Shown here: one piece after another, positions 8,273-16,919 of the stretch
Layout: each line of letters opens with the position of its first letter
Numbering within the stretch: position 1 is the first letter of the stretch
Assembly (NCBI RefSeq): GCF_900188005.1
Contig: NZ_FZNR01000025.1
Span: 57,172 to 121,171, forward strand
Reading direction: 5' to 3'
Length of the DNA stretch: 64,000 bases
Origin: Actinoplanes regularis
GTDB taxonomy: Bacteria > Actinomycetota > Actinomycetes > Mycobacteriales > Micromonosporaceae
Translations under genes and position numbers: made by a program
The notes under the pieces: generated by a model
Databases searched by the model: none
The model's input: the letters and a program-made list of their open reading frames with translations, nothing else
What the model was told of the DNA's origin: nothing

Positions 8273-8626
8273 GTGGACAACTCCTGCCTGTTCTGCCGCA
8301 TCGTCGCCGGCGAGATTCCCGCGACCGTCGTGCACCGCACCGAGACCACCATCGCCTTCCGGGACATCGATCCCAAGGCGCCGACCCACGTCCTGGTGAT
8401 CCCCGTCGGGCACTACGCCGACGTAGTGACGCTGGCCGCCGCCGACCCGGCCGCCGCCGCCGACGTGCTGGCGGCCGCGGCCGCCGTCGCCGAGATCGAG
8501 GGGCTGACCGGCGACGGCTTCCGGATCATCTTCAACACCGGCGAGTACGCCGGCCAGGAGGTCTTCCACGTACACGCGCACGTCCTCGGAGGCGCGCCGC
8601 TCGGCCCCATGCTGGCCGGCAGGTGA
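8273..8626 (+). CDS. HIT family nucleotide-binding protein
   Basis: This 117-residue histidine-triad protein is of the HINT type: it starts with CLFCRIVAGEIPATVV and ends with the triad HVHAHVLGG. Such proteins hydrolyse or transfer nucleoside monophosphates (AMP-lysine and related substrates). The start is GTG at 8273. It is divergent from the GH3 gene, and its stop overlaps the GTG of the following serine hydrolase (GTGA), so the two are translationally coupled. M. tuberculosis carries a HIT gene in this same neighbourhood, consistent with backbone position. Confidence 0.94.
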   Translation: MDNSCLFCRIVAGEIPATVVHRTETTIAFRDIDPKAPTHVLVIPVGHYADVVTLAAADPAAAADVLAAAAAVAEIEGLTGDGFRIIFNTGEYAGQEVFHVHAHVLGGAPLGPMLAGR

Positions 8627-10005
8627 GCACCTCGATCGCCCGCTACGAGCGCGCCGCCCGCAAGGCCCAGGCCGACGGCCGCATCCCGGCCCTCAGCGTC
8701 GCGCTGCACCGCGCGGACCGCGAGCCCTGGATCTTCACCGTCGGTGAGTCCGGCAACCCGGAGCATCCGCTCGGGCCGCAGAGCCGCTTCCGGATCGGCT
8801 CGGTCACCAAGACGTTCACCGCCGTGCTGGTCCTGCAGGCCCGCGACGACGGGCTGCTCGACCTCGACCAGCCGGTCTCCCGTTACCTCGACGTGCCCGC
8901 GCACGGCGACGCCACCATCCGGCGGCTGCTCTCGCACACCGCCGGCTACCAGCGCGAACCGTACGGCGACGTGTGGGACACCCTGATCACCCCGGACGCC
9001 GGCCGGCTGATCGCCGAGCTGGACCGGGCCGAGCGGGTGCTGCCCAACGCCCGCCGCTACCACTACTCCAACCTCGGTCTCGCCGTGCTCGGCCAGACCG
9101 TCGCGAAGCTGCGCGGCGGCACCTGGGCGGAGATCCTCACCGAGCGCGTCCTCGCCCCGCTCGGGCTCGAACACACCACGGTCGAGCGGCCGGCCGAGGC
9201 GGTCGTGGGCTACCTGGTCGACGCGTACTCCGACGCCGCCCGCCCGGAGCCGGCGATCGACCTCGGCGGCGTCGCCCCGGCCGCGCAGCTCTGGAGCACC
9301 GCCTCCGACATGGCCAAGTGGGCAGCGTTCCTGGTGAACCCCGACGAGAAGGTCCTCGACCCGGCCACCGTCGAGGAGATGCGCTGGCCGCTGACCACCA
9401 CCGACGAATCGCTCTGGGCGGCCGGCTTCGGCCTCGGGCTGATCCTCTGCCCGGACGGCAAGCGCGTCGTGCACGTCGGTCACGACGGCGCCATGCCCGG
9501 CTTCCTGGCCGGTGTCTACGGTCGGCGGGGTGGCGAAGGTAACCCGGGTGGCCTGGGCTGCGCCGTCCTCGGCTCGTCCGGCACCGCCGGGCAGACGAAC
9601 GAGCTGGTGCACGAGCTGTTGCGGCTCGCGGTCGAGAACGACCCGGCCGACATCCGGCCGTGGCGGCCGGCGGCGCCGGCACCGGCGCTCTACCGGTCGG
9701 CGCTGGGGCGCTGGTGGAGCGAGGGCTCCGAGTTCGTCTTCGCGTGGCACGACGGGCGGCTTCAGGCCCGGGTGACCGAGGCGCCGGCGGACCGGCCGCC
9801 GGCGGTTTTCCGGCCGCTTCCGGACCAGCCCGACGTCCTGCGTACGATCTCCGGGCGCGAGACCGGTGAGCTGCTCAGGCTCACCAGGGACGAGTCGGGC
9901 GCCGTGGTCCGGATGCACTGGGCGACGTACCGGTTCGCCCGGGTGCAGGAGGCCTTCGACGGCGGCCTCGCGTCCGACGGCGCGTTCGGTGAGGCGGAAG
10001 GGTGA
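8623..10005 (+). CDS. Beta-lactamase-related serine hydrolase
   Basis: The 460-residue protein belongs to the class C beta-lactamase / D-aminopeptidase superfamily. The SxxK catalytic motif SVTK is at 60-63, YSN at about 148-150, and an HVGHDGAMPG segment near 284 occupies the third-motif position. A C-terminal extension of about 110 residues follows, probably a lipocalin-like substrate domain. No signal peptide is visible, so it may be cytoplasmic. The true substrate (esterase, peptidase or other) cannot be read from the sequence. GTG start overlaps the HIT stop. Confidence 0.85.
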   Translation: MSTSIARYERAARKAQADGRIPALSVALHRADREPWIFTVGESGNPEHPLGPQSRFRIGSVTKTFTAVLVLQARDDGLLDLDQPVSRYLDVPAHGDATIRRLLSHTAGYQREPYGDVWDTLITPDAGRLIAELDRAERVLPNARRYHYSNLGLAVLGQTVAKLRGGTWAEILTERVLAPLGLEHTTVERPAEAVVGYLVDAYSDAARPEPAIDLGGVAPAAQLWSTASDMAKWAAFLVNPDEKVLDPATVEEMRWPLTTTDESLWAAGFGLGLILCPDGKRVVHVGHDGAMPGFLAGVYGRRGGEGNPGGLGCAVLGSSGTAGQTNELVHELLRLAVENDPADIRPWRPAAPAPALYRSALGRWWSEGSEFVFAWHDGRLQARVTEAPADRPPAVFRPLPDQPDVLRTISGRETGELLRLTRDESGAVVRMHWATYRFARVQEAFDGGLASDGAFGEAEG

Positions 10006-10144
10006 TCTGCGGAACCGCCTGCCGATAATGGCATCGGCGGGGACACGGACGAGCGGATAGGATGGCACGATCCTGGAGCAAGCCGCCCCGAGCCGGGACG
10101 ACACCGAGTATGAGAGCAGGTGCGGAGGCCCGCAGGGCCGCCCT

Positions 10145-11218
10145 ATGACCGGTACGCCGAACCCTTCCAGCACGGGCTCGTCCAGCCCGGTGCGGGCGCA
10201 GACCAAGATCTCGGTGTCCGACCCGAAGATCATGGTGAACCTGCTCGGCGCCAAGGACGAGATCCTCCGCCTCATCGAACGCACGGTCAGCAGCGACGTG
10301 CATGTCCGTGGCAACGAGATCACCATCACCGGCGACCCGGCCGACAACGCCACCGTCGAGCGTCTCTTCTCCGAGCTCATCGAGCTGATCGAGAAGGGTG
10401 AGACGCTCAGCGTGGACGCCGTCCGCCGGACCCTGCGGATGCTCGAGGAGAACACCTCCGAGCGCCCCGCGGAGGTGCTGACGCTCAACATCCTGTCCCG
10501 GCGGGGCCGCACCATCCGGCCCAAGACGCTGGGGCAGAAACACTACGTCGACGCCATCGACGAGAACACCATCGTCTTCGGGATCGGCCCCGCCGGTACC
10601 GGTAAGACGTACCTGGCGATGGCGAAAGCCGTGCAGGCGCTGCAGGCCAAGCAGATCAGCCGGATCATCCTGACCCGGCCGGCGGTCGAGGCCGGCGAGC
10701 GGCTGGGCTTCCTGCCCGGCACGCTCACCGAGAAGATCGACCCTTATCTGCGACCGCTCTACGACGCCCTGCACGACATGCTCGACCCGGAGTCCATCCC
10801 GCGCCTGATGGCGGCCGGCACCATCGAGGTCGCGCCGTTGGCCTACATGCGTGGCCGGACGCTCAACGACGCGTTCATCATCCTGGACGAGGCGCAGAAC
10901 ACCACGCCCGAGCAGATGAAGATGTTCCTGACCCGGCTCGGGTTCGGTGCCAAGATCGTGGTGACCGGTGACGTCACCCAGGTCGACCTGCCGGGTGGCA
11001 CCAGCAGCGGGCTCAAGGTGGTCCGGGAGATCCTGCGGGACGTCGAGGACGTGCACTTCGCCGAGCTGTCCAGCTCCGACGTGGTCCGGCACCGGCTGGT
11101 CGCGGAGATCGTCGACGCGTACGCGCGGTTCGACGCCGAGCAGGAGCAACAGACAGCAAATTCCGTTCATGCCGTGCCAGGGCGGGCCGCCAGCGGCCGG
11201 GCCGGGCGTCGGCGCTGA
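10145..11218 (+). CDS. phoH: PhoH-like ATPase
   Basis: The 357-residue protein has an N-terminal KH-like segment (about 20-90) followed by the PhoH P-loop ATPase domain. Walker A GPAGTGKT is at about 148-155 and Walker B is FIILDEAQN. The family is thought to act in RNA metabolism alongside YbeY, encoded 24 bases downstream. The last 20 residues are a basic tail. This begins the phoH-ybeY-corC-(cdd-like)-era run that is conserved in actinobacteria. Confidence 0.95.
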   Translation: MTGTPNPSSTGSSSPVRAQTKISVSDPKIMVNLLGAKDEILRLIERTVSSDVHVRGNEITITGDPADNATVERLFSELIELIEKGETLSVDAVRRTLRMLEENTSERPAEVLTLNILSRRGRTIRPKTLGQKHYVDAIDENTIVFGIGPAGTGKTYLAMAKAVQALQAKQISRIILTRPAVEAGERLGFLPGTLTEKIDPYLRPLYDALHDMLDPESIPRLMAAGTIEVAPLAYMRGRTLNDAFIILDEAQNTTPEQMKMFLTRLGFGAKIVVTGDVTQVDLPGGTSSGLKVVREILRDVEDVHFAELSSSDVVRHRLVAEIVDAYARFDAEQEQQTANSVHAVPGRAASGRAGRRR

Positions 11219-11242
11219 TTCGCAAGGGGTAATTGCACCACT

Positions 11243-11713
11243 ATGTCCATCGAGATCGCCAACGAGTCGGGAGTCGAGGTCGACACCGACGCGATCCTCG
11301 CGGTTGCCCGGCACGCGCTCGACGAGATGGGGGTCAACCCGCTCGCCGAGCTCTCCATCCTGCTGGTCGACATCGACTACATGGCCGAGCTGAACCACCG
11401 TTGGATGGGCAGCGACGGCCCCACCGACGTGCTCGCCTTCCCGATGGACGAGGGCAGCGTCGACCACGGTCCGGGCGAGTCCGGCACCGGCGAGCCGGCG
11501 TTGCTGGGTGACATCGTGCTGGCCCCCGAGGTGGCCGCCAAGCAGGCGGTCGCGGCCGGTCACACCGCCGCCGACGAGTTGCACCTGCTTACCGTGCACG
11601 GCGCCCTGCACCTGCTCGGCTACGACCATGCCGAGCCGGAGGAGGAGCGGGAGATGTTCGCCCTGCAGAACAAGCTCCTGCAGAGCTGGCGCGCCGGGCG
11701 TAGAGCCGGCTGA
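11243..11713 (+). CDS. ybeY: Endoribonuclease YbeY
   Basis: This 156-residue zinc-dependent endoribonuclease acts in rRNA maturation and ribosome quality control. The metal site HGALHLLGYDH fits the HxxxHxxxxxH signature near residues 118-128. DVLAFPMDEG is the other conserved block. An acidic, low-conservation loop (GSVDHGPGESGTGEP) lengthens the usual linker slightly. corC begins two bases after the stop. Confidence 0.96.
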   Translation: MSIEIANESGVEVDTDAILAVARHALDEMGVNPLAELSILLVDIDYMAELNHRWMGSDGPTDVLAFPMDEGSVDHGPGESGTGEPALLGDIVLAPEVAAKQAVAAGHTAADELHLLTVHGALHLLGYDHAEPEEEREMFALQNKLLQSWRAGRRAG

Positions 11714-11715
11714 TC

Positions 11716-13065
11716 GTGGACCCCGACGCGGCCAATCTGCCGGACCTGCAACTGATCATTTTCGCGGTCGTGCTGGTTCTGCTGGCCGGTCTCGCCTCGA
11801 TGACCGACGCGGCGCTGGCCACCGTCTCCGCGGCCCGGGCCACCGAGCTGGAACGAGAGGGGCAGCGGGGCGCGGGCGCGCTCGCCGCGGTCGCCTCGGA
11901 CGTGGTGCGGCACGTCAATCTCCTGCTGCTGCTCCGGCTGCTCTGCGAGCTGACCGCGACCACCCTGGTGGCGCTGGTCGCGGTGGACAGCTGGGGGGTG
12001 GGCTGGTCCGCCGCGCTGGTCACCGCCGGGGCGATGACCCTGGTCAGCTTCGTGGTGGTGGGGGTCGCGCCGCGTACGGTCGGGCGGCAGCACGCGTACG
12101 CGGTCGGTCGCGCCGCGGCGCCGCTGGTGCGCTGGCTGGGCCGGGTGCTGAATCCCCTGGCGTCCCTGTTGATCCTGATCGGCAACGCGGTGACCCCGGG
12201 CAAGGGGTTCCCGGAGGGGCCGTTCGGCAGCCAGGTGGAGCTGCGCGAGCTGGTCGACCTGGCCGAGCAGCGGGGCGTGGTGGAGCACGGTGAGCGCGAG
12301 ATGATCCACTCGGTCTTCGCGCTCGGCGACACGATCGCCCGCGAGGTGATGGTGCCGCGAACCGAGATGGTCTGGATCGAGGCGGCGAAGTCGCTGCAGC
12401 AGGCGCTCTACCTCTTCCTGCGCTCGGGTTTCTCGCGGATTCCGGTGATCGGCGAGAGCGTCGACGACGTGCTGGGCGTGCTCTACCTCAAGGATGTGAT
12501 CCGGCGGACGCAGAACGGCGACCCGGCGGCGGCCGCGCAGGCGGTGGCCGACGCGATGCGCGCGGCGACGTTCGTACCGGAGTCGAAGCCGGTCGACGAC
12601 CTGCTGTCGGAGATGCAGGCGGCCCGGAACCACCTGGTGATCGTGGTCGACGAGTACGGCGGGACGGCCGGACTGGTGACGATCGAGGACATCCTGGAGG
12701 AGATCGTCGGGGAGATCACCGACGAGTACGACGTGGAGCGTCCCCCGATCGAGCATCTGCAGGACGGCGCGGTGCGGGTCGCCGCGCGCCTGCCGATCGA
12801 GGATCTGGGTGACGTGTTCGGCGTGGAACTGCCCACCGACGAGGTGGAGACGGTCGGCGGTCTGCTGGCGCAGACGCTGGGCCGGGTGCCGCTCCCGGGT
12901 GCCACGGCCGAATTGGGTGGCCTGCACCTGATCGCCGAGGGCACCTCCGGCCGGCGGAACCGGATCGACTCGGTGCTGGTGCGCCGGGTGCGGCCGGAGC
13001 CGCGTGCCGAGGAGAACGACGAGAACGTAGCCGAGAACGAGGAAAGACTTCCCGCTGATGCCTGA
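11716..13065 (+). CDS. Hemolysin C/CorC-family CNNM-CBS membrane protein
   Basis: The 449-residue protein has an N-terminal transmembrane CNNM domain (about 1-185, with several hydrophobic segments starting LQLIIFAVVLVLLAG). A CBS pair follows (about 210-330, including VMVPRTEMV and EYGGTAGLVTIEDILEEIVG), then a CorC/HlyC C-terminal domain. Members are linked to Mg/Co efflux or homeostasis. GTG start at 11716 lies 2 bases after ybeY. It overlaps the next gene by 8 bases, which indicates an operon. Confidence 0.93.
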   Translation: MDPDAANLPDLQLIIFAVVLVLLAGLASMTDAALATVSAARATELEREGQRGAGALAAVASDVVRHVNLLLLLRLLCELTATTLVALVAVDSWGVGWSAALVTAGAMTLVSFVVVGVAPRTVGRQHAYAVGRAAAPLVRWLGRVLNPLASLLILIGNAVTPGKGFPEGPFGSQVELRELVDLAEQRGVVEHGEREMIHSVFALGDTIAREVMVPRTEMVWIEAAKSLQQALYLFLRSGFSRIPVIGESVDDVLGVLYLKDVIRRTQNGDPAAAAQAVADAMRAATFVPESKPVDDLLSEMQAARNHLVIVVDEYGGTAGLVTIEDILEEIVGEITDEYDVERPPIEHLQDGAVRVAARLPIEDLGDVFGVELPTDEVETVGGLLAQTLGRVPLPGATAELGGLHLIAEGTSGRRNRIDSVLVRRVRPEPRAEENDENVAENEERLPADA

Positions 13066-13441
13066 GCAGACGTTTGCCGCCACCGCCGTGCCGAGCGCGG
13101 ACGGTGACCCGTTGAGCGCCGAGGACGCCAAGCTGGTCACCCTGGCCCGCAGCTCCCGTGCCCGGGTGGGTGGGGCCGAGGGCGCCGCGGTTCGTGACCA
13201 GGACGGTCGCACCTACGCGGCGGCGTCGGTGGCGCTGCCGAGCCTCACCGTGACCGCGTTGCAGCTGGCCGTGGCCCAGGCCGCGGCCTCCGGCGCGACG
13301 AAGATCGAGGCGGCCGCGGTCGTCACCGAGGCTTCGGCGCTGGACGGTGCCGGGCACGCCGCGGTCCGTGACCTGGCCGCTGACGCCCCGATCCACGTCG
13401 CGGGCCCGTCCGGCACTCTGCTGGGCACGGTTACCGAATGA
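13058..13441 (+). CDS. Cytidine deaminase-like protein lacking zinc ligands
   Basis: The 127-residue protein sits between corC and era, the position of Rv2365c in M. tuberculosis. Its fold pattern (TLARSSRARVGGAEGAAVRDQDGRTYAAASVALPSL broken into the deaminase N-terminal strands, then a helix TALQLAVAQAAASGATK) resembles cytidine deaminase. The HAE and PCxxC zinc motifs are absent and there is no cysteine at all. It is therefore probably not a deaminase; a structural or regulatory role is possible. It overlaps corC by 8 bases and era by 4. Confidence 0.75.
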   Translation: MPEQTFAATAVPSADGDPLSAEDAKLVTLARSSRARVGGAEGAAVRDQDGRTYAAASVALPSLTVTALQLAVAQAAASGATKIEAAAVVTEASALDGAGHAAVRDLAADAPIHVAGPSGTLLGTVTE

Positions 13442-14952
13442 GCGCCGACAAGCCCGAGGGTCGCCGCCCCAAGTCGGGCGAGCGTCGTTCCACGTCTGGG
13501 AACTGGCGTCCCGGGGCCGGGGATTGGAACCCCACGTCCGGTGACCGTCGTCCGGCGTCGGGTGACCGTCGTCCGGCGTCGGGTGACCGCCGGCCTGCGT
13601 CGGGTGACCGTCGGCCCGCGTCCGGGGATCGCGGTCCAGCGCCGGAGGAACGGCCTGTCGAGCGCCGTCTCACCGCAGGGGAGCGCAACGAGCTGAAGCG
13701 TCAGGAGCGCCGGGCGGTTCGCCGCGTCGAGCAGCACGGCGCGGAGCCGCGGGGACGCAAGCCTGCCGGGGCGCGTGGCGGTGCGTCCGGGGAGCGGGGC
13801 ACGGTCGGCGGCGCCGCCTCCGGGTCGCGCGGTGCCCGCACGGGCGGCTCCCTCGGTACGCAGGGCGACCGTCCCGTCGCCAGCCGTGGTAACCCGGGCA
13901 AGCGCACCGAGCCGGCCGGCCGCCCCGATGCATCGAGGCGGGACGCGGCGGTCGAGCTTCCGGGGGGTCGTACCGAAAAGTCGAACGTCTCCGCAGGCGT
14001 GCCGCAGGGCCGTCCGGAGAGGAAGGCCCGGGTGCGCAAGCACAAGGCCGTGACCCTGGAGCGCCGGGACGACGGCATCTACCGTGCCGGTTTCGCGTGC
14101 TTCGTCGGCCGGCCGAACGCCGGTAAATCGACCCTGACCAACGCGATCGTCGGTCAGAAGATCGCGATCACCTCGAGCAAGCCTCAGACCACCCGGCACG
14201 TGATCCGTGGCATCCTGCACCGCCCGGACGCGCAGCTCGTACTGGTCGACACGCCGGGTCTGCACCGGCCCCGGACGCTGCTCGGTGAGCGGCTGAACGA
14301 CCTGGTCCGCGAGGTGTGGAGCGAGGTCGACGTGATCGGGGTGTGCTTCCCGGCGGACGAGCCGGTGGGGCGCGGTGACCGGTTCATCTCGTCGGAGATC
14401 GGTGCGCTCAAGGCCAAGGTCATCGCGGTGGTGACCAAGGTGGACCTGGTCGATCAGCAGACTTTGGCGCAGCGGCTGCTGGCGGTCTCCGAGCTCTACG
14501 ACTTCGCGGAGATCGTGCCGGTCAGCGCGGTCTCCGGGCATCAGGTGGAGGCCCTGACCGACGTGATGGTGCGGTACATGCCGGAGTCGCCGCAGCTGTA
14601 CCCGGACGACGTGCTGACCGACGAGCCGGAGCAGGTGCTGATCGCGGAGCTGATCCGTGAGTCGGCGCTGGAGGGGGTGCGCGACGAGCTGCCCCACTCG
14701 ATCGCGGTGCTGGTCGAGGAGATGCTGGTCGAGGGCAACCTGACCCGGATCTTCGCGGATCTCTACGTGGAGCGGGACAGTCAGAAGTCGATCGTGATCG
14801 GGACCCGCGGGGCACGGCTCAAGGAGGTCGGTTCGCGGGCGCGGGTGGAGATCGAGCAACTTCTGGGTAGGAAGGTTTACCTGGATCTTCATGTCCGGGT
14901 CGCCAAGGAGTGGCAGAGGGATCCGAGGCAGCTGCGTAAGCTCGGTTTCTAA
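13438..14952 (+). CDS. era: GTPase Era with long disordered N-terminal extension
   Basis: Era is a ribosome-assembly GTPase that binds the 3' end of 16S rRNA. The GTPase domain holds GRPNAGKST (about residue 223), the switch TTRH, DTPG and TKVD. A KH domain ends the protein (GTRGARLKEVGSRARVEIEQ begins it). The frame coupled to the previous gene (ATGA) gives 504 residues, about 200 more than usual. The extra part is Arg/Gly/Pro-rich and contains the heptapeptide SGDRRPA repeated in tandem (34-68). A second possible start, GTG at 14032 with a good AGAGGAAGG site, would give 306 residues, the normal Era length. Both starts may be used. Confidence 0.93.
   Translation: MSADKPEGRRPKSGERRSTSGNWRPGAGDWNPTSGDRRPASGDRRPASGDRRPASGDRRPASGDRGPAPEERPVERRLTAGERNELKRQERRAVRRVEQHGAEPRGRKPAGARGGASGERGTVGGAASGSRGARTGGSLGTQGDRPVASRGNPGKRTEPAGRPDASRRDAAVELPGGRTEKSNVSAGVPQGRPERKARVRKHKAVTLERRDDGIYRAGFACFVGRPNAGKSTLTNAIVGQKIAITSSKPQTTRHVIRGILHRPDAQLVLVDTPGLHRPRTLLGERLNDLVREVWSEVDVIGVCFPADEPVGRGDRFISSEIGALKAKVIAVVTKVDLVDQQTLAQRLLAVSELYDFAEIVPVSAVSGHQVEALTDVMVRYMPESPQLYPDDVLTDEPEQVLIAELIRESALEGVRDELPHSIAVLVEEMLVEGNLTRIFADLYVERDSQKSIVIGTRGARLKEVGSRARVEIEQLLGRKVYLDLHVRVAKEWQRDPRQLRKLGF
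13537..13641. repeat. Five tandem 21-bp units within era
   Basis: Five in-frame 21-base units (13537-13557, 13558-13578, 13579-13599, 13600-13620, 13621-13641) encode SGDRRPA four times and then SGDRGPA. The first two are identical at all but one base; later units drift at synonymous positions. The third codon positions include more T than the rest of the gene. Copy number is likely to vary between strains. Confidence 0.9.
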
Positions 14953-15035
14953 CCCGATCGGTGGATTTTCGCTGATTATGGGATAGTTCACCGCGATTTG
15001 CGCTTTTGGTGCAGAAACGGGTAACACCGTTGGCC

Positions 15036-16086
15036 ATGCGCAACCGGTACCTGGACCTGCTCCGCGCGCTTGCCACCGTCCGGGTGGTCGTCTATCACCT
15101 CACCGGCTGGACCGCGCTGACCATCGTCTTCCCGGCGATGTCGGTGATGTTCGCGCTGGCCGGGTCGCTGATGGCGGCGTCGCTGGACCGGTTCGGGGTG
15201 TGGGCGGTCGAGCGACGCCTGCGCCGGTTGCTGCCCTCGCTCTGGGTGCTCGCCCTGCTGATCGCGGTGCCGGCGATGCTGATCGCCGGCACCCCGTTCG
15301 ACGTACATCTGCTGCTCTGGGGGTTTCCCCTGGTCGACCCGATGGCCACCGGCTGGTGGATGGCGTCCCTGAGCCACGCCTGGTACCTGCGTGACCTCCT
15401 CTGGTTCGTCCTGCTCTCGCCGCTGGTGCTGCCGGTCTTCCGGCGCTGCCCGCTGGCGGTCGTCCTGATTCCGTACGTCGCTCTGCTGGTTCTGGAGCTG
15501 ACCGGTACCAAGACCGTGAAACGTCGTGCACGACCTGGCCCTCTACGGCGGTGCCTGGCTGCTCGGCTTCGCCCACCACGACGGTCACCTGCGGCGGATG
15601 CCACGCCGGTTGCTGCTCGGGATCGCCGCCGCGCTGGCCGTGCCGGGGATCGCCTGGATCGCCACCCACCCCGGGCCGCGGGGTTACGACCTGAACGACA
15701 TCCCGATCGGCAACGCGCTCTGGTCCGGCGCGTTCGTCCTGGTCGCGCTCAGCTGTTCACCGGCGGTCCGGGAGCACCGGGTGCTGACCATGCTGAACTC
15801 CCGGGCGTTGAGCATCTACCTGTGGCACATCCCGATCATGGTCGCGGTCACCCAGTTCGGCGAGCGGCACCAGCTGCCGATCGTCGGTCCCGTGGGTCTC
15901 GGCTGGCGGTTCGTGGTCGTGGTCGGGCTGCTCGGGGTGGCGCTGGCGCTGTTCGGCTGGGTGGAGGACGTGGCGGCGGGGCGGCGGCCGACGCTCGTGC
16001 CGGGCCGCCGCGTGCCGGTCACCCCGGTGCCGGCTCCGCTGGACCTACCGGCTGCTGACCGTCAGGTTGCCGCTGCGCGCACGTAG
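15036..16086 (+). pseudogene. Acyltransferase family 3 membrane protein, frameshifted
   Basis: Two adjacent frames together make one acyltransferase-3-like integral membrane protein of about 349 residues. The first starts RNRYLDLLRALATVRVVVYH at 15036 and the second starts VVHDLALYGGAWLLGF and ends near 16086. The frame changes at the AAA run 15519-15521: removing one A restores TVNVVHDLALYGG. Both halves are rich in transmembrane helices and match the family (YHLTGW, ALSIYLWHIPIM). This is either a true inactivating +1 insertion or a sequencing error. The 3' end overlaps the convergent DUF4097 gene by 42 bases. Confidence 0.8.
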
Positions 16087-16812
16087 ATCGAGCACGTTCG
16101 GCGACTTGGGGTCGTTGGTGACACCGTCGATCTCGGCGTCGCCGTTGGAGGTGTGCTGGTTGATCCGGTAACTGCCCTCGGGAACCGTCAGGTTCAGGTC
16201 GCCGCTCGACACCTCCGCGGTCACCGAGGCCGGCGTGCTGAGCTCCAGATCGAGCTCGCCGGAGGTGACCCGGGCATCGACCGGGCCGGAGATCTGCCGG
16301 GCGGTCACGCTGCCGGAGGTGGCCTCCAGTGTCGCGCCGGGCGCCCGGTTGACGGTCACCTCACCCGAGGTCGCCTTGATCTTCACCGGTGCCGAGGCGC
16401 TGTCGATCAGAATGTCGCCGGAGGTGAGGGTCAGGTCGACGGCCCCGACGTTGCTCAGGGTGACGCTGCCGGAGTGCATGGCGCCCCGGACCTTCACCCC
16501 GGTGGGGGCCTCGACCTCGTACGAGATGTGGCAGTTGAAGCCGCACTCGCTCGGCAGGGTCAGGGTGGTGCCGGCAAGCCGGTACGTCGGGCCGGAGCCG
16601 TTGCCGCCGCGGACGATCCGCTTGATGTGGGTCTCGGTGATGTCCCCGGTGGTCACCGTCACGTCACCACTGCCGCCGCCGTCCAGCACGATCTCGGTGA
16701 CCTTCGTCTTCTCGGTGTCGTCGAAGGTCATCTTGGCGCCCACGGCACCTTCGCAGCCGGCCATGGCGGCGACCGAGGCGGCGGCGAGAACGAGGGCAAC
16801 TCTACGGCTCAT
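16045..16812 (-). CDS. DUF4097-type secreted lipoprotein
   Basis: The 255-residue protein has a lipoprotein signal peptide: the lipobox AMAGC places the lipidated Cys at residue 19. The rest is a right-handed beta-type repeat with recurring SGD/SGE-V-x-V turns (GSGDVTV, TSGDILI, TSGEVTV, TSGELDL, SSGDLNL, RSGNLTV), as in DUF4097/putative adhesin proteins. It is probably anchored outside the membrane; its function is unknown. It is convergent with the acyltransferase remnant. Confidence 0.85.
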   Translation of the reverse strand: MSRRVALVLAAASVAAMAGCEGAVGAKMTFDDTEKTKVTEIVLDGGGSGDVTVTTGDITETHIKRIVRGGNGSGPTYRLAGTTLTLPSECGFNCHISYEVEAPTGVKVRGAMHSGSVTLSNVGAVDLTLTSGDILIDSASAPVKIKATSGEVTVNRAPGATLEATSGSVTARQISGPVDARVTSGELDLELSTPASVTAEVSSGDLNLTVPEGSYRINQHTSNGDAEIDGVTNDPKSPNVLDLRARSGNLTVSSR

Positions 16813-16919
16813 GGGATAGACGCTATTTCCGCTGTAAACCGAGCACCATCAGTTCCGTCCCCGAGACGACCCTGAGATCCGGGTCAGGGTTTGTCGTAGG
16901 CACCGGGCAGAATGGCGGG

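Noticed and set aside
8413..10524. 703-codon minus-strand open frame
   Set aside because: It covers the HIT, serine hydrolase and phoH genes on the other strand; no domain is recognisable in it.
13537..13641. CRISPR or satellite array
   Set aside because: The 21-base units are contiguous and in frame inside era, encoding SGDRRPA repeats.
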